Assembly: GCA_946479805.1 (NCBI GenBank)
Contig: CAMLHP010000022.1
Coordinates: forward strand, 1 to 21,249
Length of the DNA: 21,249 bases
Source: an uncultured Gemmatimonadota bacterium
Lineage (GTDB): Bacteria > Gemmatimonadota > Gemmatimonadetes > Gemmatimonadales > GWC2-71-9
Reading direction: 5' to 3'
The notes beneath the pieces are model-generated. The model saw only the letters and a program-made list of their open reading frames with translations, made no database searches and had not been told where the DNA came from. Positions 5,627 through 13,462 of this stretch are shown here, one piece after another (the first letter of the stretch is position 1; every line of letters begins with the position of its first letter). The position numbers were made by a program, and so were the translations under genes.

Positions 5627-6892
5627 ATGGCTTGCAACCCCCGTCGCCGCACGGCCACCGTAGTGGTCGGCGGCGTTCCCGTCGGCTCGGACCACCCCAT
5701 TGTGGTCCAGTCGATGACCAACACTGACACCGCGGACGCACCAGCGACCGTGGCGCAAGTAGCTGCGCTGGCGCAGGCCGGCAGCGAGCTGGTGCGCGTC
5801 ACCGTCAACACCGACGCCGCGGCGCGCGCGGTGCCGGACATCGTGGAGGGGCTCGACCGGATCGGCGTTTCGGTCCCCATCATAGGCGACTTCCACTACA
5901 ACGGCCACCTGCTCCTCACCCGCTTCCCTGAATGCGCGCGGGCTCTCTCCAAGTACCGCATCAATCCCGGGAACGTCGGCGGCAAGCGCCAGGATGAGCA
6001 CTTCCGCACCATCATCGAGGTGGCCCTGGCCAACAACAAGCCGGTCCGCATCGGGGTCAACTGGGGCTCGCTGGACCAGAACCTCCTTACCACGATGATG
6101 GACGCCAACGCCGCCTCCGCCGCGCCCCAGGACGCGCGGGACGTCACCATGGCGGCCATGGTAGAGAGCGCAGTGCAGAGCGCAGCCTTCGCCGAGTCGG
6201 TGGGAATGGCGCACGACCGGATCATCCTGAGTGCCAAGGTGTCCGGGGTGCAGGATCTGGTGGACGTGTACCGGGCCCTGGCCGCGCGCGGCGACCATCC
6301 GCTGCACCTGGGCCTCACCGAAGCGGGCATGGGTGCCAAGGGCATCGTCGCAAGCGCGGCCGGGCTGGCGATCCTGCTGCAGGAAGGGATTGGCGACACC
6401 ATCCGGGTCTCGCTCACGCCCGAGCCCGGCGGCGACCGGAGCGAGGAGGTCCGCGTGGCGCAGCAGATCCTCCAGAGCCTTGACCTCCGGAGCTTCACGC
6501 CCCAGGTGACGAGCTGCCCCGGCTGCGGCCGCACCACATCCACCTACTTCCAGCAGCTGGCGCTGGACATCCAGCATCACCTGCGGGACCGGATGCCGGC
6601 ATGGCGTTCGGAATACCCCGGTGTGGAGGAGCTCAAGGTGGCGGTCATGGGATGCGTCGTGAACGGACCCGGTGAAAGCAAGCATGCTGACATAGGCATC
6701 TCGCTGCCGGGCACGTTCGAGGATCCCAAGGCGCCGGTCTTCGTGGATGGCCAATTGCGCGTGACGCTGAAGGGCGACCGCATCGTGGATGAGTTTGTCG
6801 CGATTCTGGACGATTATGTCCGGAGCCGGTACGGGAATGGAGCCGGCAGGGCGGACAAGTCGGACAGGGCCGTCAGGGCGGTCACGGAATGA
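5627..6892 (+). CDS. ispG: 4-hydroxy-3-methylbut-2-enyl diphosphate synthase (IspG/GcpE)
   Basis: This enzyme converts methylerythritol cyclodiphosphate to HMBPP in the non-mevalonate isoprenoid pathway, using a [4Fe-4S] cluster. The 421-residue protein has the N-terminal TIM-barrel motifs [20 protein letters not shown] (14-33) and [12 protein letters not shown] (86-97), [10 protein letters not shown] (111-120), and the cluster ligands Cys297 and Cys300 (SCPGCGRT) plus Cys343 and Glu350 (GCVVNGPGE). All key residues are present. The C-terminal 20 residues are charged and appear to be an extra tail. ATG 5627 is the natural start and follows minisatellite C by 12 bases. The stop overlaps the next gene's ATG by 4 bases (ATGA), making ispG the head of a four-gene coupled operon with exported redox proteins. 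Confidence 0.97.
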   Translation: MACNPRRRTATVVVGGVPVGSDHPIVVQSMTNTDTADAPATVAQVAALAQAGSELVRVTVNTDAAARAVPDIVEGLDRIGVSVPIIGDFHYNGHLLLTRFPECARALSKYRINPGNVGGKRQDEHFRTIIEVALANNKPVRIGVNWGSLDQNLLTTMMDANAASAAPQDARDVTMAAMVESAVQSAAFAESVGMAHDRIILSAKVSGVQDLVDVYRALAARGDHPLHLGLTEAGMGAKGIVASAAGLAILLQEGIGDTIRVSLTPEPGGDRSEEVRVAQQILQSLDLRSFTPQVTSCPGCGRTTSTYFQQLALDIQHHLRDRMPAWRSEYPGVEELKVAVMGCVVNGPGESKHADIGISLPGTFEDPKAPVFVDGQLRVTLKGDRIVDEFVAILDDYVRSRYGNGAGRADKSDRAVRAVTE

Positions 6893-7419
6893 GGCTGTTC
6901 GGGGCTGTTGCTGCGCTGGCCTGCACATGGTTACTGGCAGTGACACCACTGGCCGCGCAGGAGGACGCCCTGATAGCCGTGGGCGACGCAGCGCCCGCCG
7001 TGGTTATCCCCGACCTCGCCGGTGGGAGCTTCGATCTGGCCGATGTGCTGGGTAAGCGGCCCTTGCTCGTCGAATTCTGGGCGACGTGGTGCACTTCCTG
7101 CGAGGCGATGCTGCCCAGGCTCAGGCAGGCGCATGAGGAGTACGGCGACGCGGTGGAATTCATCGGCATAAACGTCACCATAGCTGAAACCCTTGATGGC
7201 GTGCGGCAGTACATGCAGGACGAGGCCCCTCCGTTCCGGGCCCTGTACGACTCCAGCGGGGTGGCGGCCCGGGCCTACGGTCCGCCCGCGACTTCCTGGA
7301 TCATGATTGCGGACGCCGATGGCCGGGTGGTGTACACCGGGCTGGGCGGCACCCAGAACCTCGAACCTGCCTTGCGCCAAGTGGCGTCGCGGCAGACTCC
7401 CGGCAAAAAGGACGACTGA
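6889..7419 (+). CDS. Exported TlpA-like thioredoxin-fold protein
   Basis: A 176-residue protein with a signal peptide (about 1-23, ending LAAQ), so it works outside the cytoplasmic membrane. The thioredoxin fold starts at [20 protein letters not shown], typical of TlpA/ResA/AhpC-like proteins. The active site is WATWCTSC with Cys68 and Cys71, and the cis-Pro loop is GPPATSW (Pro133). The CTSC motif lacks the Pro common in TlpA and ResA. TlpA-type proteins deliver electrons from membrane donors to thiols in the periplasm. The start is fixed by the ATGA overlap with ispG. The peroxiredoxin gene begins one base after the stop, so this protein may reduce it (inference). Confidence 0.88.
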   Translation: MRLFGAVAALACTWLLAVTPLAAQEDALIAVGDAAPAVVIPDLAGGSFDLADVLGKRPLLVEFWATWCTSCEAMLPRLRQAHEEYGDAVEFIGINVTIAETLDGVRQYMQDEAPPFRALYDSSGVAARAYGPPATSWIMIADADGRVVYTGLGGTQNLEPALRQVASRQTPGKKDD

Positions 7420-7420
7420 G

Positions 7421-8008
7421 ATGCGCAGCATGATCGTTTCACTGATGTTCACGGCCGCCGCTGCTGGCTCGTTGGCCGCGCAAGGCCAGCAGCAGCCGGC
7501 CAGTCGCAACAGCCAGCCGGTTGCCCGGTTCGAGTCCGGCCCCGGAAGCGGCGAGATGGCGCCCAATTTCCGGCTGCCCTGGGCCAGCGCCGATTCCGTA
7601 GGTTCGATGTCGGACGACTTCGTCCTGCAGCGGCACCTTGGCGAAGTGGTGGTCCTGGCCTTCTACCCCAAGGATTTCACCAGCGGCTGCACCGCCGAGA
7701 TGAAGGCGTTCGCCGAGCGCTTCCAGGAGCTCTTCGGTGATGCCGTGGTGGTGGGCGTAAGCGCCGACTCGCTGGAAACCCACCAGCGGTTTGCGGCAAG
7801 CCTTGATCTTCCGTTCCGGCTCCTCAGCGATCCCAACCAGCGGGTGGCCCGGCTCTACGGTAGCAACGGCGAGAGCACCCCCCGCCGGACGGTTTTCGTG
7901 GTCAATCGCGAGGGCAGGGTCACCTATCGCGACATGCGATTCGGGGCCCTCGACGCCACCGCCTACGAGAAGCTGAAGGCGGCGGTGCAGGCAGCAGCCA
8001 AGGGGTGA
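7421..8008 (+). CDS. Exported 1-Cys peroxiredoxin (BCP/AhpC-TSA family)
   Basis: A thiol peroxidase of 195 residues that would reduce hydrogen peroxide or organic peroxides. Residues 1-20 look like a signal peptide ending SLAAQ, after which the mature protein carries GEMAPNFRLPWAS and the peroxidatic motif FYPKDFTSGCTAEM with Thr87 and Cys90. BCP-type enzymes often have a resolving Cys five residues later; here that position is Lys, and Cys90 is the only cysteine in the protein. It therefore must use an external thiol partner, and the adjacent exported thioredoxin-fold protein is the obvious candidate. AAAAGGA at 7406-7412 is a good ribosome site 8 bases before ATG 7421; longer in-frame starts would lose the signal peptide. 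The stop overlaps the next GTG by 4 bases. Confidence 0.9.
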   Translation: MRSMIVSLMFTAAAAGSLAAQGQQQPASRNSQPVARFESGPGSGEMAPNFRLPWASADSVGSMSDDFVLQRHLGEVVVLAFYPKDFTSGCTAEMKAFAERFQELFGDAVVVGVSADSLETHQRFAASLDLPFRLLSDPNQRVARLYGSNGESTPRRTVFVVNREGRVTYRDMRFGALDATAYEKLKAAVQAAAKG

Positions 8009-8796
8009 GTTCCCCGGTTCGGGGCCTCGCTCTCGCGGTTCTGGGGACCTGTCTCGCCGCCGGAGTTCTCCCGGCGCAGGAAGCCGCCGCGCCCTGGCTC
8101 CTTGAGGCGGTGCGCGGGGGCTACTGCGCCGACTTCCTGATCCATCCCGACAGCATGCGGCTCGCGCCACCGACGAGGACCCAGCTGGCGCCAATTTCCG
8201 CCTCCCAGGCCCCAGCGCCGGTTCTGGCGAGGCTGGTGGAGGGCGAGCCTGACTTCGGCGCCTGGGTACCGTCCCGCATCTGCCTGCTTCACATCGGCAC
8301 CGTCTGGGCCGGTGGGCGCCGGTACCATGACGACGACCGGCTCCAGGGTCTCCTCTTCTGGAGGCTCGGCGCCCAGGACGACCCCGGAGCCCGGACCATC
8401 CTGTTCTCAACCAGCCGCTCGCTCCTGCGGCGGACCGGCCTGTCGGACCGCGCCGAGGTCGAAACTTTCGAAGCCGACTTTCAGGTGGACTCGGTGAGCG
8501 GTACCAGCCTGAGCCGGTCCCGGATCGACGAGACCCAGCTCCGCTGGGAGGGTTCGGTCCAGCTCGCTGACTCGACCTCAGACCTCGCCCTCGAGTGGAG
8601 GCTCCTCACTCCGCCGGCGCTTCCCATCACGATAACCCTGCAGCTTCCCGGCAACCGTAGCGGGCAGATGGGAGGCTCTCTGGTGGTCACCGGCGATGGG
8701 TTGCTGGCGGTGCTGCTCCAGTCCTCGCCCATTCGCTGGACCAGCACCTGGCTGGCGGTAGAGCGGGGAAGTGTCGAGGTAGGCTATCCGGAGTGA
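8005..8796 (+). CDS. Exported protein of unknown function
   Basis: A 263-residue protein starting at GTG 8005, which overlaps the peroxiredoxin stop as GTGA. Residues 1-24 form a signal peptide ending GVLPAQ. The mature part has two cysteines, in GGYCADF and SRICLLHIG, that could form a disulfide, then alternating short strands such as RTILFSTSRSLLR and LPITITLQLPGNRSGQMGGSLVV, suggesting a beta-rich fold. No membrane anchor or lipobox is evident. I do not recognise the family. Its position in a coupled set with an exported thioredoxin and an exported peroxiredoxin suggests an extracytoplasmic redox or envelope role, but this rests on context alone. It ends at the AT-rich gap and is probably the last gene of the ispG operon. 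Confidence 0.75.
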   Translation: MSSPVRGLALAVLGTCLAAGVLPAQEAAAPWLLEAVRGGYCADFLIHPDSMRLAPPTRTQLAPISASQAPAPVLARLVEGEPDFGAWVPSRICLLHIGTVWAGGRRYHDDDRLQGLLFWRLGAQDDPGARTILFSTSRSLLRRTGLSDRAEVETFEADFQVDSVSGTSLSRSRIDETQLRWEGSVQLADSTSDLALEWRLLTPPALPITITLQLPGNRSGQMGGSLVVTGDGLLAVLLQSSPIRWTSTWLAVERGSVEVGYPE

Positions 8797-9059
8797 TCAA
8801 CATCCGGTTGTGGACTGCCGAAATTGACCAGAAATCGCTGTTGATTCCGTGGAAAATCCATCTTGGTGTCGCCCAATCTGATAAGTGTCGCCACTGTCGC
8901 AAGGCGAGAATGCGTGTGGTGTCAATCCCATCAAGTTATTGCCTTCTCTGTGTTTATAATTTTGATTTGAAGTTGAATGTGAGGTGAGGGGCGGGATCTA
9001 GCGGCATGTAAGAGCCAGCCCCGCATCGGGCGCTTTCACTTTTCCACAAGGGCCTGGTT
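8797..9059. other. AT-rich intergenic gap with a weak 64-codon open frame
   Basis: Three sample lines here have about 45% GC, against about 70% for neighbouring genes. A plus-strand frame from GTG 8793 to 8987 would overlap the previous stop as GTGA and encode 64 residues with two CxxC pairs (KCRHC and YCLLC). Its third codon positions are only about half G/C, unlike resident genes, so it is probably not a normal gene. A perfect TATAAT lies at 8955-8960. I see no terminator hairpin, tRNA or clear structured RNA in the gap. It most likely carries the promoter of the glycosyltransferase gene. Confidence 0.7.
8955..8960 (+). promoter_or_regulatory. Consensus -10 box (TATAAT) upstream of the glycosyltransferase
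   Basis: A perfect TATAAT sits in AT-rich DNA about 100 bases before the TTG start of the GT39-like gene. No convincing -35 is found at 16-18 bases spacing; CAAGTT at 8932-8937 is poor. A leader of nearly 100 bases would result. Confidence 0.4.
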
Positions 9060-10643
9060 TTGCCCGAGCATAGCCCGAAACAAGAGCACGCTCCAGTGTG
9101 GAAAAGGGACTGGGGTCTGGTGGCGCTGGCGGCGTTGTTCGCGCTGGTCGCTACCGTCCTCAGCGCGGTGGTTGGCGTCTGGGGCGACGAGGCGATGGCG
9201 CTTTCGAGTGCTTCCTACGGCCCAGTCGAGGCAGTGACCCGGGCCCGGGAGTTCGAACTCCAGCCTCCGCTCTACTTCGTGCTGCTTTCCATCTGGCGGA
9301 TCGTGTCCGGCAGCGTCCTCTGGGCCCGGATGTTTTCGGTGGCGGCCGTGGTGACGGCCATCTTCGTGGCCGGCCGTTGCCTGGCCGCCGCCGGTGCCGC
9401 CAGGTCCGGCCCGGGCCCGGGCCGGCTCCTGGCCCTGCTCCTCGCCACCAGTCCAGTCGCTCTGTGGGCCGCGGCGGAGGCCCGGGTCTACGCCCTCACC
9501 CTGGCACTGGGGGTCGCCTGGGTCTGCCTGTTCTGGCGGAATTTCCTGGCGGCCGGCAAGCTGTCGAGGAGCGGGTTCCTCGCCAGGGGTGCCGGCCTGG
9601 TTCTGCTGTCCAGCCTGCTGCTGGCCACCCAGTATTACACCGGCTTTCTGCTTCTCGCGGGGGCACCAGCGATCCTGGTGGCGAAGGGGTGGCGGCTGCT
9701 GGCCCGCTATGTGGGGCTGATGCTGGTGACCGGGATGATGGTCATCCCGATCTTGCGGCACGTGCCGGATCAAATGCAGCGCCACGGCGCCCAACCGGTA
9801 CCCGGCGCCGAAAGTCCCGGCCCGGCAGGGGTTGTTGCCTTTGGGATCCACCGGGTCGAGACGCTGTTGCTGCCGCCGGTGGAGGCCACCGGCAGGGTGC
9901 TTCCCGAAGGGCCGCTTCGGCGGGCGGTGTTGTGGGGCGTGCGGCTCGCACTCGCGACCCTCCTTGGCACCGCGCTATGGCAGGTGAGCCGTCGCAGGTC
10001 GCGCCAGCTGGCAGGGTTGCTCGTCCTGCCGGCGGTGCTGGTGCTCCTGTTCATGCTGCTGAGGTTGCGGGTCCCCGATCACCTCCTGGCTGAACGCCAC
10101 CTGGCAGGGGTGGTACCTCCGTCACTGGCTGCGCTGGCGATGGTGCTTTCCGGAGCATCGTCCCGGGTGCGAAAGTCGGCCACGGCGCTGCTGGTGGCGG
10201 GCGGACTCACGGTTTCCGTCATCCAGTGGGCACCTCTGGCGAAGACCGGCCATGCGCGCGAGGTGGCAGCCGTACTGGATCGCGAGGCGTCGGCTGGTGA
10301 CGTGGTGCTGGTGTACCGGCCGAGCCTCGCGGCGGCACTTGCTCTCGAGTATCACGGACCTGCGCGGCTCGTTCCGCTTCCCCGGCCCCTGGACATGCGC
10401 CGATCCGACCTGGCGGCAGTTACCGGCCAGTCCCTGGCCGACACCGCTGCGCTCGCCACCCGCATCGATTCGGCCCTGACAAATGCGAGCGGCGCCTTGC
10501 TCGTGATCGAGCTGGCGCCGCATGAGCACTTCGGGAGGGTCTATTTCGACCGCTTCGAACGGCTTATCCAGCGGCGGTTCCCGCCGAGTCTTCCCGTAGC
10601 CACCTTCCCAGGAGTTCAGGTACTCCGCCTATCCGGTCGCTGA
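9060..10643 (+). CDS. Membrane glycosyltransferase, GT-C fold (GT39/PMT-like)
   Basis: A 527-residue polytopic membrane protein with about nine hydrophobic segments, starting at WGLVALAALFALVATVLSAV (18-37). The first external loop has WGDEAM (Asp43-Glu44) and then ELQPPLYFVLLSIW, the arrangement seen in GT-C enzymes related to protein mannosyltransferases and ArnT that use polyprenyl-phosphate sugars. ARVYALTLALG further on is also typical. The C-terminal hundred or so residues are predicted soluble. TTG 9060 is the first start with a good ribosome site (AAGGG, 9048-9052, 7 bases away). The 3' end overlaps the oppositely oriented nucleotide-sugar dehydrogenase by 80 bases. It probably transfers a sugar to a glycan, lipid or protein at the outer face of the inner membrane; donor and acceptor are unknown. 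Confidence 0.85.
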   Translation: MPEHSPKQEHAPVWKRDWGLVALAALFALVATVLSAVVGVWGDEAMALSSASYGPVEAVTRAREFELQPPLYFVLLSIWRIVSGSVLWARMFSVAAVVTAIFVAGRCLAAAGAARSGPGPGRLLALLLATSPVALWAAAEARVYALTLALGVAWVCLFWRNFLAAGKLSRSGFLARGAGLVLLSSLLLATQYYTGFLLLAGAPAILVAKGWRLLARYVGLMLVTGMMVIPILRHVPDQMQRHGAQPVPGAESPGPAGVVAFGIHRVETLLLPPVEATGRVLPEGPLRRAVLWGVRLALATLLGTALWQVSRRRSRQLAGLLVLPAVLVLLFMLLRLRVPDHLLAERHLAGVVPPSLAALAMVLSGASSRVRKSATALLVAGGLTVSVIQWAPLAKTGHAREVAAVLDREASAGDVVLVYRPSLAAALALEYHGPARLVPLPRPLDMRRSDLAAVTGQSLADTAALATRIDSALTNASGALLVIELAPHEHFGRVYFDRFERLIQRRFPPSLPVATFPGVQVLRLSGR

Positions 10644-12384
10644 GGCGCCTCCTCCTGCCGGCCCGCACCGCGATCCGGACCAGCGACGGCACCCAGCCGT
10701 CATGTGACGCCACTTCGTATACCGGCCCCGGCTCCGCAATCGCGCAGCCGGTAACGCAGGTGCCCGCAAGCTGGCGAACCTCTTCCAGCGAGGCCCGGTT
10801 GAAGTCGTCGGGGGCGTAATTCTCGTTGAGGAAGCGCACCGTGGAGAGCAGTTCGTTTGCCAGTCCGCGCTCCATCGCCCGGAAGGCGTCGAGGGCAAAC
10901 GAGATCAGCTCCGCGCCCGGCGCACGCCACCCCCGGCCGATTCCACTGTAGGAAACGCCCAGCGACTCGGCATCATCTCGCCGGTAGACATTGGCGCCAT
11001 CGAAGACGGCCGTGGCCGACGGGGCCTCGGCCAGCACGTCTGCCAGCGAATCGCGATAGGCTTCGTGGGCGGTGCAGAACACGAGGATCTCGGCCTCTGC
11101 CACAGCCGGAGCGAGCTCGCGCGAGAACGACGCCGCCAGTCCCGACCGCACCAGGTTCTGGTCGCGCTCGTGGACGTGGGGATCGTGCATGGTGACGGTC
11201 GCGCCCCGCGCCTCCAGCCTGCGTGCCAGCGCGAGCGTGGGAGAATTGCGGGTGTCCTCCGAGTCGAACCGATAGGCCACGCCCAGCAGGGCAACCCGGC
11301 GTCCGCGGACCGGCCCGAACCCGCGCTCCATCATGTCGATGGCCACCTGGGGCGCCGCATCGTTTATTCGCCGGGCCTGCAGGATGAGGCTGGAGCGCGG
11401 ATCGTGTCCGGCCTCGCGTCTCCGCCACCAGAGCAGCACTCCGTCCTTGGGGAGGCAGTGTCCGCCCACGCCTATCATCGGAATCAGCAGAGCACCACTG
11501 GGAACCGCACCTGAATCCGACGACGCGGAGTCGGCCTGGTCCAGCCGGGCATTGACGGCATCGCGCAACGCGTAGAAGTCGACATCCCGCTCATCGCACC
11601 AGCGCACCAGCTCGGCCGAGAACGCGATGCGAACGTCGCGATACGCATTCTCCAGCGTCTTCACTATCTCGGCGGTGAGGCTCGAGGTCTGGTGCAGCGC
11701 GCCCCGCCGCACGACGTGCCGGTAGAGCCGGGCCACCAGCGCAGTGGTGCGGGGATCGGTGCCCGCCACGAGCTTGTCCGAAGCGGCGACCCGCTCCACC
11801 AGCCGTCCCGGCATGACCCGGTTGGGGCTGTTGGCGAGCAGCACATCGACGCCGTCATGGAGGCCATGCTCGGCGAAGAGGTCCCGAACGATCGTCGCCA
11901 TCGAGGAAGGCGCCAGGGTGGATTCGATTATCACCACGGGCAGCTGGCCGGCCTCGCGCCGGGCCAGCTCGCGGGCGGTGGCATGCAGCGCGTCGAGCAG
12001 GGGGCCGTAGTCGGGCCCCCAGCCCTTCTTGTCGGTCTGCACGCATACCAGCACCACATCCGCGTCGCGCAGGGTGCCGTAGTCGTGTGTGGCCGAGAGG
12101 AGGCCCGCCTTTACGGTGTCGCGAATGATGGCGTCCAGCTCCGGCTCGACGCCGCCGATGGGAGAGCGGCCCGCGTTGATTGCCTCCACTTTCCAGCCCG
12201 AAGTGATCGAGGCCCGCTGCACCACGACCACGTGGGCCGGTGCCCGGGTGCCCTCGGTGATCCGCGCATCCGCCAGAAGCGCCGCCATCGGAGTCCCGAC
12301 GATACCGGGGCCGATGACTGCGATCTTGCGGAGTGACCACTGGGCACTGCCGTCGGGCGCAAAGGAAAGCGGCATTTCGTTCAT
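10564..12384 (-). CDS. UDP-sugar (UDP-Glc/UDP-ManNAc type) dehydrogenase with extra C-terminal tail
   Basis: A 606-residue NAD-dependent enzyme of the UDP-glucose/GDP-mannose dehydrogenase family, which oxidises the C6 hydroxyl of a nucleotide sugar to a carboxylate for glycan synthesis. The Rossmann motif GPGIVG is at 25-30, VIIESTLAP at 151-159, ANSPNRVMPG at 184-193, the catalytic Cys310 lies in GVGGHCLPKDG, and VALLGVAYRFDSEDTRNSP begins the C-terminal UDP-binding domain at 364. Normal family members end near residue 480; here about 120 residues follow (488-606) with AFRAMERGLANELLSTVRFL, a CVTGC pair and a basic GRRRRLSDR stretch that I cannot assign. ATG 12384 and ATG 12375 are both possible; AGGA directly precedes the first and is better spaced for the second. 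It lies 100 bases downstream of the deacetylase gene. Confidence 0.88.
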   Translation of the reverse strand: MNEMPLSFAPDGSAQWSLRKIAVIGPGIVGTPMAALLADARITEGTRAPAHVVVVQRASITSGWKVEAINAGRSPIGGVEPELDAIIRDTVKAGLLSATHDYGTLRDADVVLVCVQTDKKGWGPDYGPLLDALHATARELARREAGQLPVVIIESTLAPSSMATIVRDLFAEHGLHDGVDVLLANSPNRVMPGRLVERVAASDKLVAGTDPRTTALVARLYRHVVRRGALHQTSSLTAEIVKTLENAYRDVRIAFSAELVRWCDERDVDFYALRDAVNARLDQADSASSDSGAVPSGALLIPMIGVGGHCLPKDGVLLWWRRREAGHDPRSSLILQARRINDAAPQVAIDMMERGFGPVRGRRVALLGVAYRFDSEDTRNSPTLALARRLEARGATVTMHDPHVHERDQNLVRSGLAASFSRELAPAVAEAEILVFCTAHEAYRDSLADVLAEAPSATAVFDGANVYRRDDAESLGVSYSGIGRGWRAPGAELISFALDAFRAMERGLANELLSTVRFLNENYAPDDFNRASLEEVRQLAGTCVTGCAIAEPGPVYEVASHDGWVPSLVRIAVRAGRRRRLSDRIGGVPELLGRWLREDSAGTAAG

Positions 12385-12392
12385 TCCTGAAT

Positions 12393-12439
12393 GGGGGGCT
12401 TGGTGGAAGGCTGGTGCAACCCACGCGCCAAGCTGCCCC
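12393..12439 (-). promoter_or_regulatory. Imperfect inverted repeat in the leader of the dehydrogenase gene
   Basis: GGGGGCTTGG (within 12393-12403) can pair with CCAAGCTGCCCC (12428-12439), leaving a 2-base bulge and a loop of about 24 bases. It sits just upstream of the dehydrogenase start on the minus strand. It has no T-run in the transcribed direction, so it is not a standard terminator. Role unknown. Confidence 0.3.
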
Positions 12440-12484
12440 GTTTCTCCAGCTGTCAAACTTCCAGCCGAAGCGTTCGATTACCAG

Positions 12485-13462
12485 TCAGGCCACGGCCATC
12501 CGAAGCCGGAGTCGCGCAGGGGACTGCGCCTCCAGCGCGTCGGCATGTGTTGCCATCGGACCGAGGGTGAAGTGTTCCCGCAACAGCAGCAGCACACGGA
12601 CGAACAGGTCACGCTTGCGGGCCGCGGGCAGGTCCATGCCTGGAAAGAACCGAAGTTCGGGAACGTTCTCCCCGCTCAACAGGTCCAGCGGGTGCAGCAG
12701 GAAGCTGGGCCCCGTGCCCAGCGCCTGGTGTGCCGCGATCGCACTCCGCAGGTAGGCCCACATGAGTCGCTCCGAAATCCGGCTCAGGTAGAGCAGGTAC
12801 GTGAGGTGGAATGGCGTCTTCACCACTGGAACGGTGGACACCGGGATCTCGAGCAGGCTGCGCCCGCTCGCCAGCTGCCACCGGTAAGGGCGGGTGGGCC
12901 GGAGTCCTTCGCGGAATCCGCCAAACAGTGCCGCGCGCTCCTCGCGCTGCCCGGGTGTCAGCCTGGTAGAACGAAAGTAGTATGCCCGCGCCAGCGGACC
13001 CACGAACGTGGGCAGGGTTGAGGCATCGTAGCGGTAGCCTCGCTCTGCCAGCACGTCGAGGACGTCGGCGCTCCAGCTGAAACCGGGGCCGCGAAACCCG
13101 GTGGGGCGCTCGCCGGTGGAGGCCGCAATGGCGTCTTCTGCCCGGGAGATCTCCGCAGCGATGGCTTCCCGTGTGTACCGGTGGAGCCACGGCTCGTGCT
13201 CAAAGCTGTGATTGCCCACCTGGTGGCCGGCCTCGACGATCGAACGGAGTACCTCCCTGTCGGGCGCCAGCTCGGCGTCGCGCCCCACCACGAAGAACGT
13301 TATCCGGAGTCCAACCTCATCCAGTGCGTCGAGCGCCAGGGGCACGAAACGGTCGAGGTACGATGGCCAGCCGCGCCAGGCGTCGTCGCCATGGGTCTTG
13401 AGGTAGGACCAAAGGTTGTCGGCGTCGAGCGAAACCGACCCGGCCGGCAGGTCGCCGCTCAT
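12485..13462 (-). CDS. Polysaccharide deacetylase (NodB/CE4 superfamily)
   Basis: A 325-residue protein of the NodB-homology family, which removes N- or O-acetyl groups from polysaccharides with a divalent metal. Visible motifs: SLDADNLWSY with Asp13 and Asp15 in the catalytic/metal position, TFFVVGRDAE (55-64), GNHSFEHEPW with His85 and His89, FRGPGFSWS with Arg124, YRYDASTLPT (143-152), and LLHPLDL with His257. All key residues are intact, unlike the neighbouring fusion protein. No signal peptide is present, so it probably acts in the cytoplasm on a lipid-linked or nucleotide sugar, or is exported another way. ATG 13462 overlaps the preceding oxidoreductase stop by 4 bases (ATGA), which is preferred over a longer start at 13489. 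The long central part with GPLARAYYFRSTRL is typical of one bacterial subfamily. Confidence 0.88.
   Translation of the reverse strand: MSGDLPAGSVSLDADNLWSYLKTHGDDAWRGWPSYLDRFVPLALDALDEVGLRITFFVVGRDAELAPDREVLRSIVEAGHQVGNHSFEHEPWLHRYTREAIAAEISRAEDAIAASTGERPTGFRGPGFSWSADVLDVLAERGYRYDASTLPTFVGPLARAYYFRSTRLTPGQREERAALFGGFREGLRPTRPYRWQLASGRSLLEIPVSTVPVVKTPFHLTYLLYLSRISERLMWAYLRSAIAAHQALGTGPSFLLHPLDLLSGENVPELRFFPGMDLPAARKRDLFVRVLLLLREHFTLGPMATHADALEAQSPARLRLRMAVA

Noticed and set aside
5615..6949. 444-residue minus-strand open frame opposite ispG
   Set aside because: Composition is that of a reverse-strand shadow, His/Arg/Gly rich, with no motifs, and ispG is certain.
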